This document shows positions 42,579 through 52,492 of a stretch of 64,000 bases of DNA, piece after piece. The first letter of the stretch is position 1; each line of letters opens with the position of its first letter. A program made the translations under genes and the position numbers. Below the pieces are notes generated by a model. It saw nothing but the letters and a program-made list of their open reading frames with translations, was not told where the DNA came from and did no database searches. Source of the stretch: 0-14-0-20-45-22 sp041645495 (GTDB lineage Bacteria; Fidelibacterota; UBA2242). The stretch lies in NCBI GenBank assembly GCA_041645495.1, contig JBAZPZ010000002.1, forward strand, positions 14,974-78,973, in the 5' to 3' direction.

Positions 42579-44121
42579 ATTTAACATCCGTCGAGCGATT
42601 ATTAGCGTCTGGGACAAGACCGGAATCCTTCCGCTTTCCCGTCTATTGGAATCCCGCGGCGTGGAGATTTTTTCGACCGGCGGCACATTTACCAAACTCA
42701 AAGAAGCCGGAATTCGCGTTCGGAAAATCGAAGAACTGACGCAGTTTCCGGAAATACTCGGCGGCAGAGTGAAAACACTTCATCCGGCGGTTTTCGCCGG
42801 CATTCTGGCCGATGTCCGCGATCCGTCGCATGTTGCCGATCTTGAATCGACGTCCGTCCAACCGTTTCAGATGGTCGTCGTCAATCTGTACCCCTTTTCG
42901 GAAACATATCATTCCACGGAGAAAAATCCCGATCAGATCGTCGAGATGATCGACGTCGGCGGGCCGAGCATGATCCGCGCCGCTTCCAAGAATTATCATA
43001 ATGTCATCGTCCTTTCCAGCCCGAATCAATATGACGAATTCCGCGAACGGTTGGAGAAGAACGAAATCACCACGGAATATCGCCGGTCGCTTGCCGCAGA
43101 GGTTTTTGCCGGAACCGCACGTTACGATGCAGAAATCGCCGAATTTTTTCAGGGCAAAACTCCACCGTCGGTATCTCCGCGTCTGACGCTGGATTTTACG
43201 CAGTTGCATTCGCTTCGCTACGGCGAGAATCCGGATCAGGCGGCGGCGATTTATGCGCCAACCGGCGACCCCAACTGGGAAGCCTTTCATCAACTTCAGG
43301 GGAAGGAAATTTCGTACAACAATTACATCGACTGCATGGCCGTCTATCGGATCATTTCGGATTTTGAGGCTTCGGCGCCTGCCTGCGTCATCGTCAAACA
43401 TACGAATCCATGCGGTTTTGGAACGAGTCACACGCTGATGGACGCTTATAGACGCGCGGTTCAAACCGATCCCGTCAGCTATTTTGGAGGAATTGTCGGC
43501 GTCAACCAACCGGTCGATGAGAATCTCGCCGAAGAGTTAGCAAAGACATTTTTAGAGTGCGTCGTCGCGCCGTCATATTCCGAAAAAGCGCTCGAAATTT
43601 TAAGTAAAAAGAAAAATTTACGACTGTTGATTCCTGTTCAGGCCGATTTGAAATGCGATTGGGAATTTCGGAATTTCGGCCGCGGACTCATCACGCAGGC
43701 GGCTCAGGTCGCCGATGAAAATGAAGCCGCATGGCGCGTCGTCACCGATACCAAACCGCCGTCGCAACTCATGACATCGATCCGCATCGGCTGGAAACTC
43801 GTTCGGCATGTCAAATCGAATGCGATCGTTCTTTGCAACGAATCGGGAACGATCGGCATCGGCGCCGGACAAATGTCGCGGGTCGAATCGTTGAAAATTT
43901 CAATCAGCAAAGCCGAAGAAGCGGGACTTTCCGTCAGCGGTTCGACGCTGGCTTCGGACGCCTTTTTTCCGTTTCGGGATTCGGCCGATCTGGCGTCACG
44001 ATATGGAATTGCAGGAATCGTTCAGCCCGGAGGAAGCATCCACGATCAGGAAGTCATCGACGCCTGCAACGAGCACGGGATGTTCATGATCTTTACGGGA
44101 AAACGGGTTTTTAAACATTAA
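42571..44121 (+). CDS. purH: bifunctional AICAR formyltransferase / IMP cyclohydrolase
   Basis: Last two steps to IMP. N-terminal MGS-like cyclohydrolase domain (about 1-190) with ISVWDKTGILPL, FSTGGTFTKL, GGRVKTLHPAVFAGIL and NLYPF; C-terminal AICAR formyltransferase domain with SLRYGENPDQAAA, CVIVKHTNPCGFG and FRDSADLASRYGIAGIVQPGGS. 516 residues, normal. It supplies IMP for guaB. mreB follows 14 bases later. Confidence 0.96.
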   Translation: MNEFNIRRAIISVWDKTGILPLSRLLESRGVEIFSTGGTFTKLKEAGIRVRKIEELTQFPEILGGRVKTLHPAVFAGILADVRDPSHVADLESTSVQPFQMVVVNLYPFSETYHSTEKNPDQIVEMIDVGGPSMIRAASKNYHNVIVLSSPNQYDEFRERLEKNEITTEYRRSLAAEVFAGTARYDAEIAEFFQGKTPPSVSPRLTLDFTQLHSLRYGENPDQAAAIYAPTGDPNWEAFHQLQGKEISYNNYIDCMAVYRIISDFEASAPACVIVKHTNPCGFGTSHTLMDAYRRAVQTDPVSYFGGIVGVNQPVDENLAEELAKTFLECVVAPSYSEKALEILSKKKNLRLLIPVQADLKCDWEFRNFGRGLITQAAQVADENEAAWRVVTDTKPPSQLMTSIRIGWKLVRHVKSNAIVLCNESGTIGIGAGQMSRVESLKISISKAEEAGLSVSGSTLASDAFFPFRDSADLASRYGIAGIVQPGGSIHDQEVIDACNEHGMFMIFTGKRVFKH

Positions 44122-44135
44122 CGTTTGGAGATATC

Positions 44136-45149
44136 ATGCCATTTAAATTTTTCAATTTTTTTACCGGCGACATTGCGATCGATCTCGGAACCTCCAATAC
44201 ACTGATCTACATGAGGGGGCGAGGCGTCATCCTCAACGAGCCGTCTATCGTCGCACGATCGTCGCATAACGGCGAAGTCGTTGCCGTCGGAAACGATGCC
44301 AAGGACATGCTCGGCAAAACTCATCGCGACATCGTCACGGTTCGTCCTCTTCGGGATGGCGTCATTGCGGACTTCGAAATGACCGACAGCATGATTCGCA
44401 GTTTTATCCGGAAAATCAATCTGAGCCGCATCGCCCGCCCGCGCATGATCATCGCCATTCCTTCCGGGATCACCGAAGTCGAGAAGCGCGCCGTTCGCGA
44501 TTCCGCCGACCGCGCCAACGCCCGGGAAATCTATTTGATCGAAGAACCCGTCGCCGCCGCCATCGGAATCGGAATCGACATTTCCAAGCCGGTCGGCAAT
44601 ATCATCGTAGATATCGGCGGAGGAACGACGGAAATCGCGGTGATCGCACTGAATGGTATCGTCACCAAACAGGCGATTCGCGTCGCAGGTGATGAGATGG
44701 ACGAGGCGATCATTCAGTATTTCAAGAACGAGCACAATCTACTCATCGGCGAACGCACCGCAGAAACGATCAAATGTACGATCGGCTCGGCTATGCCGAT
44801 GAACGACACGACGATATCAGTCAAAGGACGCAGTCTTGTCGCTGGGATTCCCAAGACGATCGAAGTCTCGTCGGTCGAAATCCGCGAATGTCTGAAAGAC
44901 ACGATCGATCTGATCATTCAGGCGATCAAACAGGCGTTGGAACAGACGCCACCGGAACTGTCTTCGGATATTTTAGACCGAGGAATCATTTTGACAGGCG
45001 GCGGAGCGTTGCTCAAGGGGTTGGACCAGCGAATCCGCGTGGAAACCGATCTGCCTGTGAATGTCGCCGAAGATCCGCTGTTATCCGTAGTCAAAGGAGC
45101 CGGAATCGTCATTGAAGACATCGAGAAGTTCAGAGAGGTTCTTTTTTAA
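44136..45149 (+). CDS. mreB: rod-shape determining actin homologue MreB
   Basis: Actin-like ATPase that guides cell-wall elongation at the inner membrane. Phosphate 1 motif IDLGTSNTLIY near residues 13-23, VDIGGGTTEIAVI phosphate 2, and the adenosine motif LTGGGALLKGLDQRI. 337 residues, normal. First gene of mreB-mreC-mreD-mrdA-rodA, a complete elongasome cluster implying rod-shaped cells. Confidence 0.97.
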   Translation: MPFKFFNFFTGDIAIDLGTSNTLIYMRGRGVILNEPSIVARSSHNGEVVAVGNDAKDMLGKTHRDIVTVRPLRDGVIADFEMTDSMIRSFIRKINLSRIARPRMIIAIPSGITEVEKRAVRDSADRANAREIYLIEEPVAAAIGIGIDISKPVGNIIVDIGGGTTEIAVIALNGIVTKQAIRVAGDEMDEAIIQYFKNEHNLLIGERTAETIKCTIGSAMPMNDTTISVKGRSLVAGIPKTIEVSSVEIRECLKDTIDLIIQAIKQALEQTPPELSSDILDRGIILTGGGALLKGLDQRIRVETDLPVNVAEDPLLSVVKGAGIVIEDIEKFREVLF

Positions 45150-45154
45150 TCTGA

Positions 45155-45958
45155 ATGTGGGAAAAATTTCTCAGCCTCATCGTTTCCTTTTATGAATATA
45201 TCCTGTTTCTCTTCTTGATCGGGATTTCATTTGTCGTCCTGCTGTTAAATGAAAATCCGCAAGTCCGATCGCTTCAGGGCGATGTTTCGGATGTTCTCTC
45301 GTTCGTCAATCTTCCCAAAATTTGGATCGACGACCTGTCGAACGTCGTCGAAGAAAATGCGAAACTGAAAGAGGACAATCTCCAACTGACGCTTTTGAAT
45401 ATTCAGATGAAAGAGGCGTGGCTGGAAAATCAGCGTCTGCGCAACGATCTTGGATTTATGGACACGACACGGTTGGTCGTTGTTCCGGCAAAAGTGCTGA
45501 ATCTCGGCATTTCGCCGATCTGCAATTCTATCCTGATCAATATCGGAAAATCGCAGGGCGTTCGCCCCAACATGGCTGTGATTTCTACGAAAGGGATCGT
45601 CGGTAAAACGGTTTCGGTCGGAAAAGAGACGACGCTCGCGCAGATTTTTATGGACGTCAATTTCCGGATCAGCGTCAGGTTTCAGGATTCGCGCGTCTTC
45701 GGAATCATGCAATGGAACCCGAACGGTTACGCCGAAGTGCGAGAAGTTCCGAAGACCGTAAACATCATACCGGGAGAAAAGGTCGTCACGTCCGGTTACA
45801 GCCAGATTTACCCACCGAATATTTGCCTTGGCGAAGTACTTAAGACGAAATCGTCGGACAATGTGCTGTTTCAGACGGTGACCATCAAGCCAAGCGTCAA
45901 CATCAATGAGATCGAGGAAGTCTTCGTCATCTTATCCAATTCATGCTACGAAAACTAA
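45155..45958 (+). CDS. mreC: rod-shape determining protein MreC
   Basis: 267 residues: N-terminal transmembrane helix (about 15-32), a coiled coil (about 65-100) and the periplasmic beta domain with VVPAKVLNLGISPICNSILINIGKSQGV and NMAVISTKGIVGKT. MreC links MreB to PBP2/RodA in the periplasm. It overlaps mreD by 16 bases. Confidence 0.92.
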   Translation: MWEKFLSLIVSFYEYILFLFLIGISFVVLLLNENPQVRSLQGDVSDVLSFVNLPKIWIDDLSNVVEENAKLKEDNLQLTLLNIQMKEAWLENQRLRNDLGFMDTTRLVVVPAKVLNLGISPICNSILINIGKSQGVRPNMAVISTKGIVGKTVSVGKETTLAQIFMDVNFRISVRFQDSRVFGIMQWNPNGYAEVREVPKTVNIIPGEKVVTSGYSQIYPPNICLGEVLKTKSSDNVLFQTVTIKPSVNINEIEEVFVILSNSCYEN

Positions 45959-46422
45959 CGAATATTACCTTATTTAGCCTGACTGCCATTCTCATTCAGG
46001 TTCTGTTTGTCCCATGGATGACGATCCGAGAGATACGCCCGGATTTTATCCTGCTCGTCGTGATGTTTATCGGCAGAACCGAGGGGCGGATGGTCGGTCA
46101 GACATACGGTTTTATCATCGGCTTGCTCGTCGATGCGCTGGGGATGGGCTCGTTCATGGGGCTTTCGGCGTTGATCAAGACATGTGTCGGATTTTTCTCC
46201 GGCTGTATGAAAAACCAGCGAAACAAACTGTATCCCTTTTATTACCATGCCGTTCACGTGGCGATCATCCTTTTTTCCTTTGTCATTTTCTATCTTGTCC
46301 ACTATAAGGGAACGGAATTCTCGTTTCAATTTATCATGCTTCGATTCGTCCTGCCTTCGACGCTTTACACACTCGTTTTTTACATTTTGCTCGATTATTT
46401 CATGTCTTCCGGAAACGACTGA
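45943..46422 (+). CDS. mreD: rod-shape determining protein MreD
   Basis: 159 residues with about five transmembrane helices; the IREIRPDFILLVVMFIGRTEGRMVGQTYGFIIGLLVD stretch has the RPD and G-x-x-x-G features of MreD. The assignment rests on these and on its position between mreC and mrdA. Start overlaps the mreC end. Confidence 0.88.
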   Translation: MLRKLTNITLFSLTAILIQVLFVPWMTIREIRPDFILLVVMFIGRTEGRMVGQTYGFIIGLLVDALGMGSFMGLSALIKTCVGFFSGCMKNQRNKLYPFYYHAVHVAIILFSFVIFYLVHYKGTEFSFQFIMLRFVLPSTLYTLVFYILLDYFMSSGND

Positions 46423-46424
46423 GG

Positions 46425-48230
46425 ATGTATTATTCTCAGAATAACATTTCTGTTGCCCGGAAGAATTTTCTTCTGACTGTAGTGGTCAGTGTTTTTTTTA
46501 TTATCTTGTGCAGGCTCTATTATATTCAGATCGTCGAATATAGTCGGTTCAAGGGAATCGCCGAGTCCAACCGAATCCGAATTATTCCGCTCGAAGCGCC
46601 TCGTGGTGCGATTTTAGACCGGAGAGGACAGATCATCGTCGATAACAAATCCCAGTACAATATCAATGTGATCCCTTACGAAGCTAGTCAATCGAAAGAG
46701 ACCTATGAGACGCTGACGTCCCTTCTGAATATTTCTTCGGATGAACTAAATAGACGGATCAAGCGACACTCGCGCGGTCTCTTCGTTCCGGCCAAGATCG
46801 CGGACGATATCGATTTTAAAACTTTATCCTATCTGGAAGAACACCGCGTCGATCTTCCGGGCGTGTTGTATTCTTTTGAACCGGTGCGATCCTTTCCATC
46901 AAAGGCAAATCTGTCTCAGGTCATCGGATATTTGCGGGAGATCAACAAACAAGACCTGAAAAACATCAAACAGTTCGGATATAAGCAGGGCGATTTGATC
47001 GGATGGAAAGGCATCGAGCGGGAATATGAACCAATCCTGCGGGGCGCCCGCGGTTATAACTATATTCAAGTCGATGTTCTGGGCAGAGAGGTGGGAACGC
47101 TGAGGAATAAGGATAAAGTCCTGCCGGTTCCCGGTAACGATCTGTATCTGGCGATCGATCTGGATATGCAGATTTATGCCGAATCGTTGATCGGAGAAAA
47201 ACGCGGCGCCGTCGTCGTGATGAATGCGCTGACGGGCGAAATCCTCACATATGTCAGCAAGCCGGATTATGCGCCGGGACTCTTTTCCGGAACGGTAAAG
47301 GCGGAAGTATGGCGGGATTTGATCACGAATCCAAGTCGCCCACTGTACGACCGCGTCACACAAGGAACTTACCCGCCCGGCTCGACCTTCAAAATTGTCG
47401 CGATTCTCTCGGCATTGGAGAATAAAGCGGTCGATCCGGAATGGTCGATCTATTGCAACGGCAAATATCGGATGGGGCGTCGCGTCTATAAGTGCTGGAA
47501 AAAGGAAGGACACGGCCGGATGAACATGCACGATGCCATCGTGCATTCCTGCAACGTCTATTTCTATAACCTGATCCGGAAAATCAACATCGACGTTTGG
47601 TCTAGAAACGCCTCCAATTTTAAGTTCGGTCGCAAGACAGACATCGATCTGTACGGCGAATCCGCCGGCACACTCCCGGACGCGAAGTTTCTCGATAAGA
47701 AATATTACGGAATCGGCTGGACGGAAGGCACGAAACTGAATCTCGTCATCGGTCAGGGAGATTTGCTGGTGACGCCTATCCAGATGGTCCGTTTTGCCGG
47801 CGCGCTCGCAACACGCGGGAAAATCGTACAACCGCATCTCGGATTGAAATTCCTCCGTCGAAACGATTCTCAATTCTCCATTTTTGCCGTTCCGAGCGAT
47901 ACGATAACGAGTTATTCGCCCGAAGCCTGGGAATTTATCGAAAATGCCATGTTCGATGTCGTTGAATCCGGCACTGGCCGTGCAGCCAAGGTGAAGAATG
48001 TGAAAATTTTCGGGAAAACCGGAACGGCGCAAAATCCGCATGGAGATGACCACGCATGGTTTATCGGTTGGAGCAAACCGGAACAGGGTGCGCCGCTCGC
48101 CATCGTCGTGATGATCGAGAACGGCGGATCGGGCAGTGGAATAGCTGCTCAGATGGCCGGTAAGATTTACAACTTTTACTATAACCCTTCAATGCAACAG
48201 ATGCTGGCGGATCGTCATGGAAACCCGTAA
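46425..48230 (+). CDS. mrdA: penicillin-binding protein 2 (elongasome transpeptidase)
   Basis: 601 residues: N-terminal membrane anchor (about 15-32), PBP dimerisation domain with PRGAILDRRGQIIVDN, and the transpeptidase domain with active-site Ser320 in STFK (320-323), SCN in VHSCNVYFYN and KTGTAQ. It cross-links peptidoglycan during elongation and is the partner of RodA, encoded next with a 14-base overlap. Confidence 0.95.
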   Translation: MYYSQNNISVARKNFLLTVVVSVFFIILCRLYYIQIVEYSRFKGIAESNRIRIIPLEAPRGAILDRRGQIIVDNKSQYNINVIPYEASQSKETYETLTSLLNISSDELNRRIKRHSRGLFVPAKIADDIDFKTLSYLEEHRVDLPGVLYSFEPVRSFPSKANLSQVIGYLREINKQDLKNIKQFGYKQGDLIGWKGIEREYEPILRGARGYNYIQVDVLGREVGTLRNKDKVLPVPGNDLYLAIDLDMQIYAESLIGEKRGAVVVMNALTGEILTYVSKPDYAPGLFSGTVKAEVWRDLITNPSRPLYDRVTQGTYPPGSTFKIVAILSALENKAVDPEWSIYCNGKYRMGRRVYKCWKKEGHGRMNMHDAIVHSCNVYFYNLIRKINIDVWSRNASNFKFGRKTDIDLYGESAGTLPDAKFLDKKYYGIGWTEGTKLNLVIGQGDLLVTPIQMVRFAGALATRGKIVQPHLGLKFLRRNDSQFSIFAVPSDTITSYSPEAWEFIENAMFDVVESGTGRAAKVKNVKIFGKTGTAQNPHGDDHAWFIGWSKPEQGAPLAIVVMIENGGSGSGIAAQMAGKIYNFYYNPSMQQMLADRHGNP

Positions 48231-49482
48231 GTTCAGTCTCGCAAACGATTTTACAAAAACGCTTTCGGATAATAACCGGATATTGATCATCGTCGTCGGT
48301 TTGTTGAGTTTGATAGGCTTAAGCGCTCTTTTCAGCGCTTCCATGCACATCGATCTGCCTTTTTTACAAAAAGTGATCGGCCGACAGTTGATCTGGATGC
48401 TGTTCGGCGTCTTGTTGATGACGTTGATTTTCTTTCTGCAGGGCAAAATGTTCTTCGACTCCGCCTACATCATATATTGTGTCGGCATCGTCTTTGTGAT
48501 CCTGCCATTTTTTCTGGGAAGAGCGACCTCCGGAGCCTATCGCTGGATCGGATTTGGCGCGTTGCGTTTTCAGCCGTCGGAATTTATGAAACTTCTCGTC
48601 ATTCTATCGATCGCTAAATATTTATGCCGCACCGATCTGCCGATCACCCAATTCAAATCGCTGGTACCGCCGCTGGTGTTCGGATTGTTGCCGATGGTGA
48701 TCGTTCTGTCGCAACCGGATCTCGGAACGTCGTTGGTGTATTTTGCGGTCATTTTTCCCATGTTGATATGGGCGGGCGCACGGACATTTCATATTTTCAT
48801 TCTGCTCGCGCCGATCCTGAGCGTCGTCACCGCCTTCAATTTTTATACGTTTTTTGTTTGGGTCATTCTGCTGATCGTCGTGTTTTACATTACCCGCGAA
48901 AAACTCTGGCTCTCCATCGTTCTTTTTATATTTAATCTGTCATTGGGCTATTTGACGCCGATACTCTGGAATCATCTGAAACCTTATCAGCAAAATCGGA
49001 TTTTTACGTTGTTTAATATCGAGGCAGATCCACAGGGCGCGGGATATCAGGTTCTGCAGTCGCAAATTGCCATTGGAAGTGGCGGACTCATCGGCAAAGG
49101 TCCTGGCAGAGGAACGCAGACGCATTTGAAATTTCTCCCGGAACAGCACAACGATTTTATCTTTTCCGTCGTTGGAGAAGAATACGGTTTTATCGGAACG
49201 GTTGTTGTGTTGATCTTGTTTTTCTTTCTAATTATCGTTTTCATCAATTCCGCCTTCCGGCTGAAAGACCGATTCGGATCGCTTATCATTATTGGCGTAG
49301 CCAGTGCACTTTTTTTTCATGTTGCCGTTAATATTGCGATGACGGTCGGTTTTATGCCGGTGACCGGTATTCCTCTGCCGTTTTTGAGTTACGGAGGTTC
49401 TTTCATCTTCACCTGTTATGCGGCGATTGGAATGGTCATGAACGTCAGTACGGAAAAACCAACCGACCGATCCCGACTTTAG
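48217..49482 (+). CDS. rodA: SEDS peptidoglycan glycosyltransferase RodA
   Basis: 421 residues with about ten transmembrane helices. SEDS motifs: GAYRWIGFGALRFQPSEFMKL, QPDLGTSLVYF, EQHNDFIFSVVGEEYGFIG and the C-terminal GIPLPFLSYGGSF. It polymerises lipid II during elongation together with PBP2. The start lies inside the end of mrdA. Last gene of the mre cluster. Confidence 0.96.
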   Translation: METRKFSLANDFTKTLSDNNRILIIVVGLLSLIGLSALFSASMHIDLPFLQKVIGRQLIWMLFGVLLMTLIFFLQGKMFFDSAYIIYCVGIVFVILPFFLGRATSGAYRWIGFGALRFQPSEFMKLLVILSIAKYLCRTDLPITQFKSLVPPLVFGLLPMVIVLSQPDLGTSLVYFAVIFPMLIWAGARTFHIFILLAPILSVVTAFNFYTFFVWVILLIVVFYITREKLWLSIVLFIFNLSLGYLTPILWNHLKPYQQNRIFTLFNIEADPQGAGYQVLQSQIAIGSGGLIGKGPGRGTQTHLKFLPEQHNDFIFSVVGEEYGFIGTVVVLILFFFLIIVFINSAFRLKDRFGSLIIIGVASALFFHVAVNIAMTVGFMPVTGIPLPFLSYGGSFIFTCYAAIGMVMNVSTEKPTDRSRL

Positions 49483-49492
49483 ATTTTGGTTT

Positions 49493-49511
49493 GATTTTCC
49501 TTTGGAAAATC
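49493..49511 (+). terminator. possible weak terminator after rodA
   Basis: An 8-bp perfect stem, GATTTTCC with GGAAAATC, around a TTT loop, 10 bases after the rodA stop. The T-tract after it is poor (TTAGC), so termination would be weak. Confidence 0.3.
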
Positions 49512-49551
49512 TTAGCTTACGGCACCTTATGCTGTATGTTTGGATGAGATT

Positions 49552-50421
49552 ATGAAAAAGATGATTCGCACTATTCGGATCATTATCTGCTTTTCCACTG
49601 CAGCCGGTTGCTTTGTTCCAAACCACAATCTGAACGCCTTTCCGCAATCGAAAAAATCCTCTCAATCCGCGGCTGAAAAATTGCAGACGGTTGAACAGGA
49701 AATCGCTAAACTCAAGGAACGGATGAATTCAACCGCAAGGGTTGTGAACAAACTGTCGAAGAATATAACGAGAATAGACAGTGTTCAAACCGCATCGCGC
49801 GAAGATATTCAAATGCTTAAAAATTCCGTCGCCCAATTGCAGGAAGTCGTGAAATCGTTTAATACGAGTTTGGAGAATATCCGCCGGATCAACGGTATTT
49901 TGGAAGAACGCGTGGTTTACGCCGATAGCGTGAATGCACAACTCCTGGCGCAATTAGTTTCTCTCGAGAATCGGATCGTCAGCCTGAGCGCGAGCGTCGG
50001 AGAATTCCGGACGGTCAGTGATTTCGGGGCAGACGAAGTCGCAAATCTGGCGGCGGGCGATTCTTACAGAGAACGCTATCTGAAAGCGCTGACACTGCAC
50101 CAAAAAAACCAGCATCTCGAAGCGATCGACATTTTCCGTCGGCTCGTGAACGAAGATAGAACCAACGAACTCGCCGACAATGCACAGTACTGGATCGGAG
50201 AATGCTATTATTCTCTGAAACAATCTCAGAGGGCTGTCGTTGAATTTGAGAAAGTTCTTTCTTTTCCGAACAGCAATAAGGATGATGACGCGCAATTTAA
50301 AATCGGACTATGCTACATGGCGCTTGGAAATAAGACGAAAGCAAACGAACAGTTTCAACTGCTAATCGAGCGCTTTCCACAGAGTGAATTCGTACCCAGC
50401 GCCAAACAATACATGAAATGA
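49552..50421 (+). CDS. YbgF/CpoB-like coiled-coil and TPR protein
   Basis: About 289 residues. Signal peptide MKKMIRTIRIIICFSTAAGC with a loose lipobox before Cys; a long coiled coil (about 35-150) built of heptads such as VEQEIAKLKERM; then three TPR-like repeats (ALTLHQKNQHLEAIDIF, AQYWIGECYYSLKQSQRAVVEFEKVL, AQFKIGLCYMALGNKTKANEQF). This is the arrangement of YbgF/CpoB, a periplasmic factor coordinating outer-membrane constriction and cell-wall synthesis in Enterobacteria. tol and pal genes are not nearby, but the rod-shape cluster is directly upstream. ATG 49552 is chosen because GGATGAG precedes it. Confidence 0.82.
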   Translation: MKKMIRTIRIIICFSTAAGCFVPNHNLNAFPQSKKSSQSAAEKLQTVEQEIAKLKERMNSTARVVNKLSKNITRIDSVQTASREDIQMLKNSVAQLQEVVKSFNTSLENIRRINGILEERVVYADSVNAQLLAQLVSLENRIVSLSASVGEFRTVSDFGADEVANLAAGDSYRERYLKALTLHQKNQHLEAIDIFRRLVNEDRTNELADNAQYWIGECYYSLKQSQRAVVEFEKVLSFPNSNKDDDAQFKIGLCYMALGNKTKANEQFQLLIERFPQSEFVPSAKQYMK

Positions 50422-50425
50422 GACT

Positions 50426-51265
50426 ATGATTAAAAGAATTTATTTTTTGACTTCAGAGATCATCCCGTTTGCAGAGAACTATTCGCTTGCGAATTTTTCC
50501 AAAGAAATCCCAATTGTTTTCAACGAGCGGAAATTCGATTTCCGACTGATGATGCCCAAATATCACTTTATCAGCGAACGCCGGTATATCCTTCGTGAAG
50601 TGATCCGTCTGCGCGAGATGGATTTGAAGTACCGGAACGTCGAGATTAAAGCGTCGGTCAAGTCGGCTTTCATTCCGAACACAAAGGTTCAGGTCTATTT
50701 TCTCGAACACGAATCGTTTTACTCCTGCGTTCAACCCAGCGCGCTGTACAAGCAGGAAGACGATAAAATCGAGACTTTCAATTCGATCCGGAACGGTTAT
50801 TTTGCGGCATCTGCGCTCATCACCCTGAATTATCTCCGCTGGAAGCCCGAGGTCATTATCCTGAACGATTGGCAAATGAGCATGATCCCGCTTTTGATCC
50901 ATTCCGACCTGCTGAACAAAGAATATTTCGACGGTGTTAAAATTCTCCAAATTCTCCATTCGAAAAATCCGGCATCCGCATTTTCCGTATCCGAATATGC
51001 CGAAATCGGATTAAACGTAAGTGACTCACCATCAGTTAAGAACGGTAAACTGGATTGCGTCGCGGCGGCACTTCCTTACTGCGACCATGTTATGATCTCA
51101 AATGGCGAAGAAAACCTCATCAGGAAATATCAGGATGATCCGGTCTTCAAGGATTTATTCGCCCAAAATAAGAAAAAAATTTCGACCTGCAATCTAAAAG
51201 GCGGATCGCCCGAAGAGTGGCAGAATATAGCGGATGAAATCATTAAAATTATCGAGCGCCTATAA
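50426..51265 (+). CDS. GT5 N-terminal-domain protein (half-length glycogen/starch synthase-like)
   Basis: 279 residues. IYFLTSEIIPFA at the start, RLMMPKYHFISERR, KVQVYFLEHESFYS and EVIILNDWQMSMIPLLI align with the N-terminal domain of glycogen/starch synthases (the ADP-glucose enzymes, normally ~480 residues). The C-terminal GT1-type domain that completes the active site is absent, and the usual KxGGL motif near the N-terminus is replaced by SLANFSKEI. It is either a non-catalytic relative or uses an unknown partner. Intact frame, no sign of a nearby remnant of the second half. Confidence 0.75.
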   Translation: MIKRIYFLTSEIIPFAENYSLANFSKEIPIVFNERKFDFRLMMPKYHFISERRYILREVIRLREMDLKYRNVEIKASVKSAFIPNTKVQVYFLEHESFYSCVQPSALYKQEDDKIETFNSIRNGYFAASALITLNYLRWKPEVIILNDWQMSMIPLLIHSDLLNKEYFDGVKILQILHSKNPASAFSVSEYAEIGLNVSDSPSVKNGKLDCVAAALPYCDHVMISNGEENLIRKYQDDPVFKDLFAQNKKKISTCNLKGGSPEEWQNIADEIIKIIERL

Positions 51266-51284
51266 CGGGAAACATCAAATCAAC

Positions 51285-52487
51285 ATGGATAAATTCAAAT
51301 CTCTCTTTCTTACGACTAAGCGGATTTCCGTCTTTTCCTTCCTCTTTTTGCCTTTTTTTCTGAACACCTGTGATGAAAAAATGCCCACTTTACCGCTTGA
51401 TGTCGTGCCGGTGGAATTCAACGAGTGTCGGATCGAAGCCGAATCTATGACAGACACCACGCAGGTAGTAACTGCGCGGCTCGGCTCCAGCGGCAGGTTG
51501 TTGGTCGGAAAAAACAGTAATGCGACTGCTTTTGCGCTCCTCCGCTTTGAAACGTTCAGCACGATTCCGGATACCTTCGAAAATTTGATCGATGTCCGGC
51601 TGAGACTCATCAGCGCGACGGAACTGCCGTATGATTCGAATAGCGTCGCCGGAACCGAATTGGTCGTCGAGTCACTAAAAGCGTCTGATATTACGGAATG
51701 GGTCGAAGACAGTACCGATTATACGAATTTTAATCTGAACGATTATACCCGAACGGAATGGGGTCGGAAATTCGCTTACTCGAATTACGATACTTTTTAC
51801 GTTCCTCTCGATACGGCTTTACTGACTTACTGGGAAGGAAATCCGTACAAAAATTACGGGTTGGTCATTCGGCAGGCGGACGACGCCGTGCGGACTATTC
51901 AGACCTTCTACTCCAGCGAAGCCAGCTCGTATCCGATCATCCTCGTGCGATATGTTGACGGTGTCGATACGCTGACCGGCTCCGTTTATCCGGCTGACGA
52001 TGTCTCGGTGATCGCGTTCAATCAGACGAATTTGAATCCGGAAAATCTGACGATCAGCGCGGGCAGAGCATCCCGCTCATTTCTGAAATTCTCGGTGGAA
52101 AATACTATAACCGATCCGAATCAGGTCATTGCCAGCGCCAAATTGCATATTAAAATCGATACGACTCTGACGCGAAATTACGGTGAAAATTTTTATCTGT
52201 ATCTGAACCTACTGGACTCGACGCAGGATTGGAACGATCCGGATTTTACGCCCAGCACCAGTTCATACAAAGCGTACGCCGCGATCGAACCCGGCGACAC
52301 ATCTGTCGTTTTTTTGATCAGCAGTACGATCCAGAGTATTACGAGTCAGTACAGCGAAAATTTCGGAGTTGTCCTTTGGCCGTCCACTTCCAATGTGGGA
52401 TTATCGACGTTGTCTTTGTACGGTCCCAAAGCTTCCGATCCGGCTTTGCGTCCTTATATGGAAATCTTAACCATGAAAGAAAACTAA
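51285..52487 (+). CDS. DNRLRE-like surface lipoprotein of unknown function
   Basis: About 400 residues. The N-terminus MDKFKSLFLTTKRISVFSFLFLPFFLNTCDEK looks like a lipoprotein signal although LNTC is not a perfect lipobox. Two repeated beta modules follow (ALLRFETFSTIPDTFENLIDVRLRLI and RSFLKFSVENTITDPNQVIASAKLHI), each with an F-x-L/V-beta pattern like the DNRLRE/TGF-prodomain-like adhesive modules. ATG 51285 gives a 20-base gap to the previous stop; an upstream start at 51234 would overlap it. Followed by a barrel protein, so these may form a surface system. Confidence 0.65.
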   Translation: MDKFKSLFLTTKRISVFSFLFLPFFLNTCDEKMPTLPLDVVPVEFNECRIEAESMTDTTQVVTARLGSSGRLLVGKNSNATAFALLRFETFSTIPDTFENLIDVRLRLISATELPYDSNSVAGTELVVESLKASDITEWVEDSTDYTNFNLNDYTRTEWGRKFAYSNYDTFYVPLDTALLTYWEGNPYKNYGLVIRQADDAVRTIQTFYSSEASSYPIILVRYVDGVDTLTGSVYPADDVSVIAFNQTNLNPENLTISAGRASRSFLKFSVENTITDPNQVIASAKLHIKIDTTLTRNYGENFYLYLNLLDSTQDWNDPDFTPSTSSYKAYAAIEPGDTSVVFLISSTIQSITSQYSENFGVVLWPSTSNVGLSTLSLYGPKASDPALRPYMEILTMKEN

Positions 52488-52492
52488 CATAG

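Noticed and set aside
46899..48053. 384-codon leftward frame inside mrdA
   Set aside because: Antisense to the intact PBP2 transpeptidase with STFK, SCN and KTG motifs; no homology recognised.
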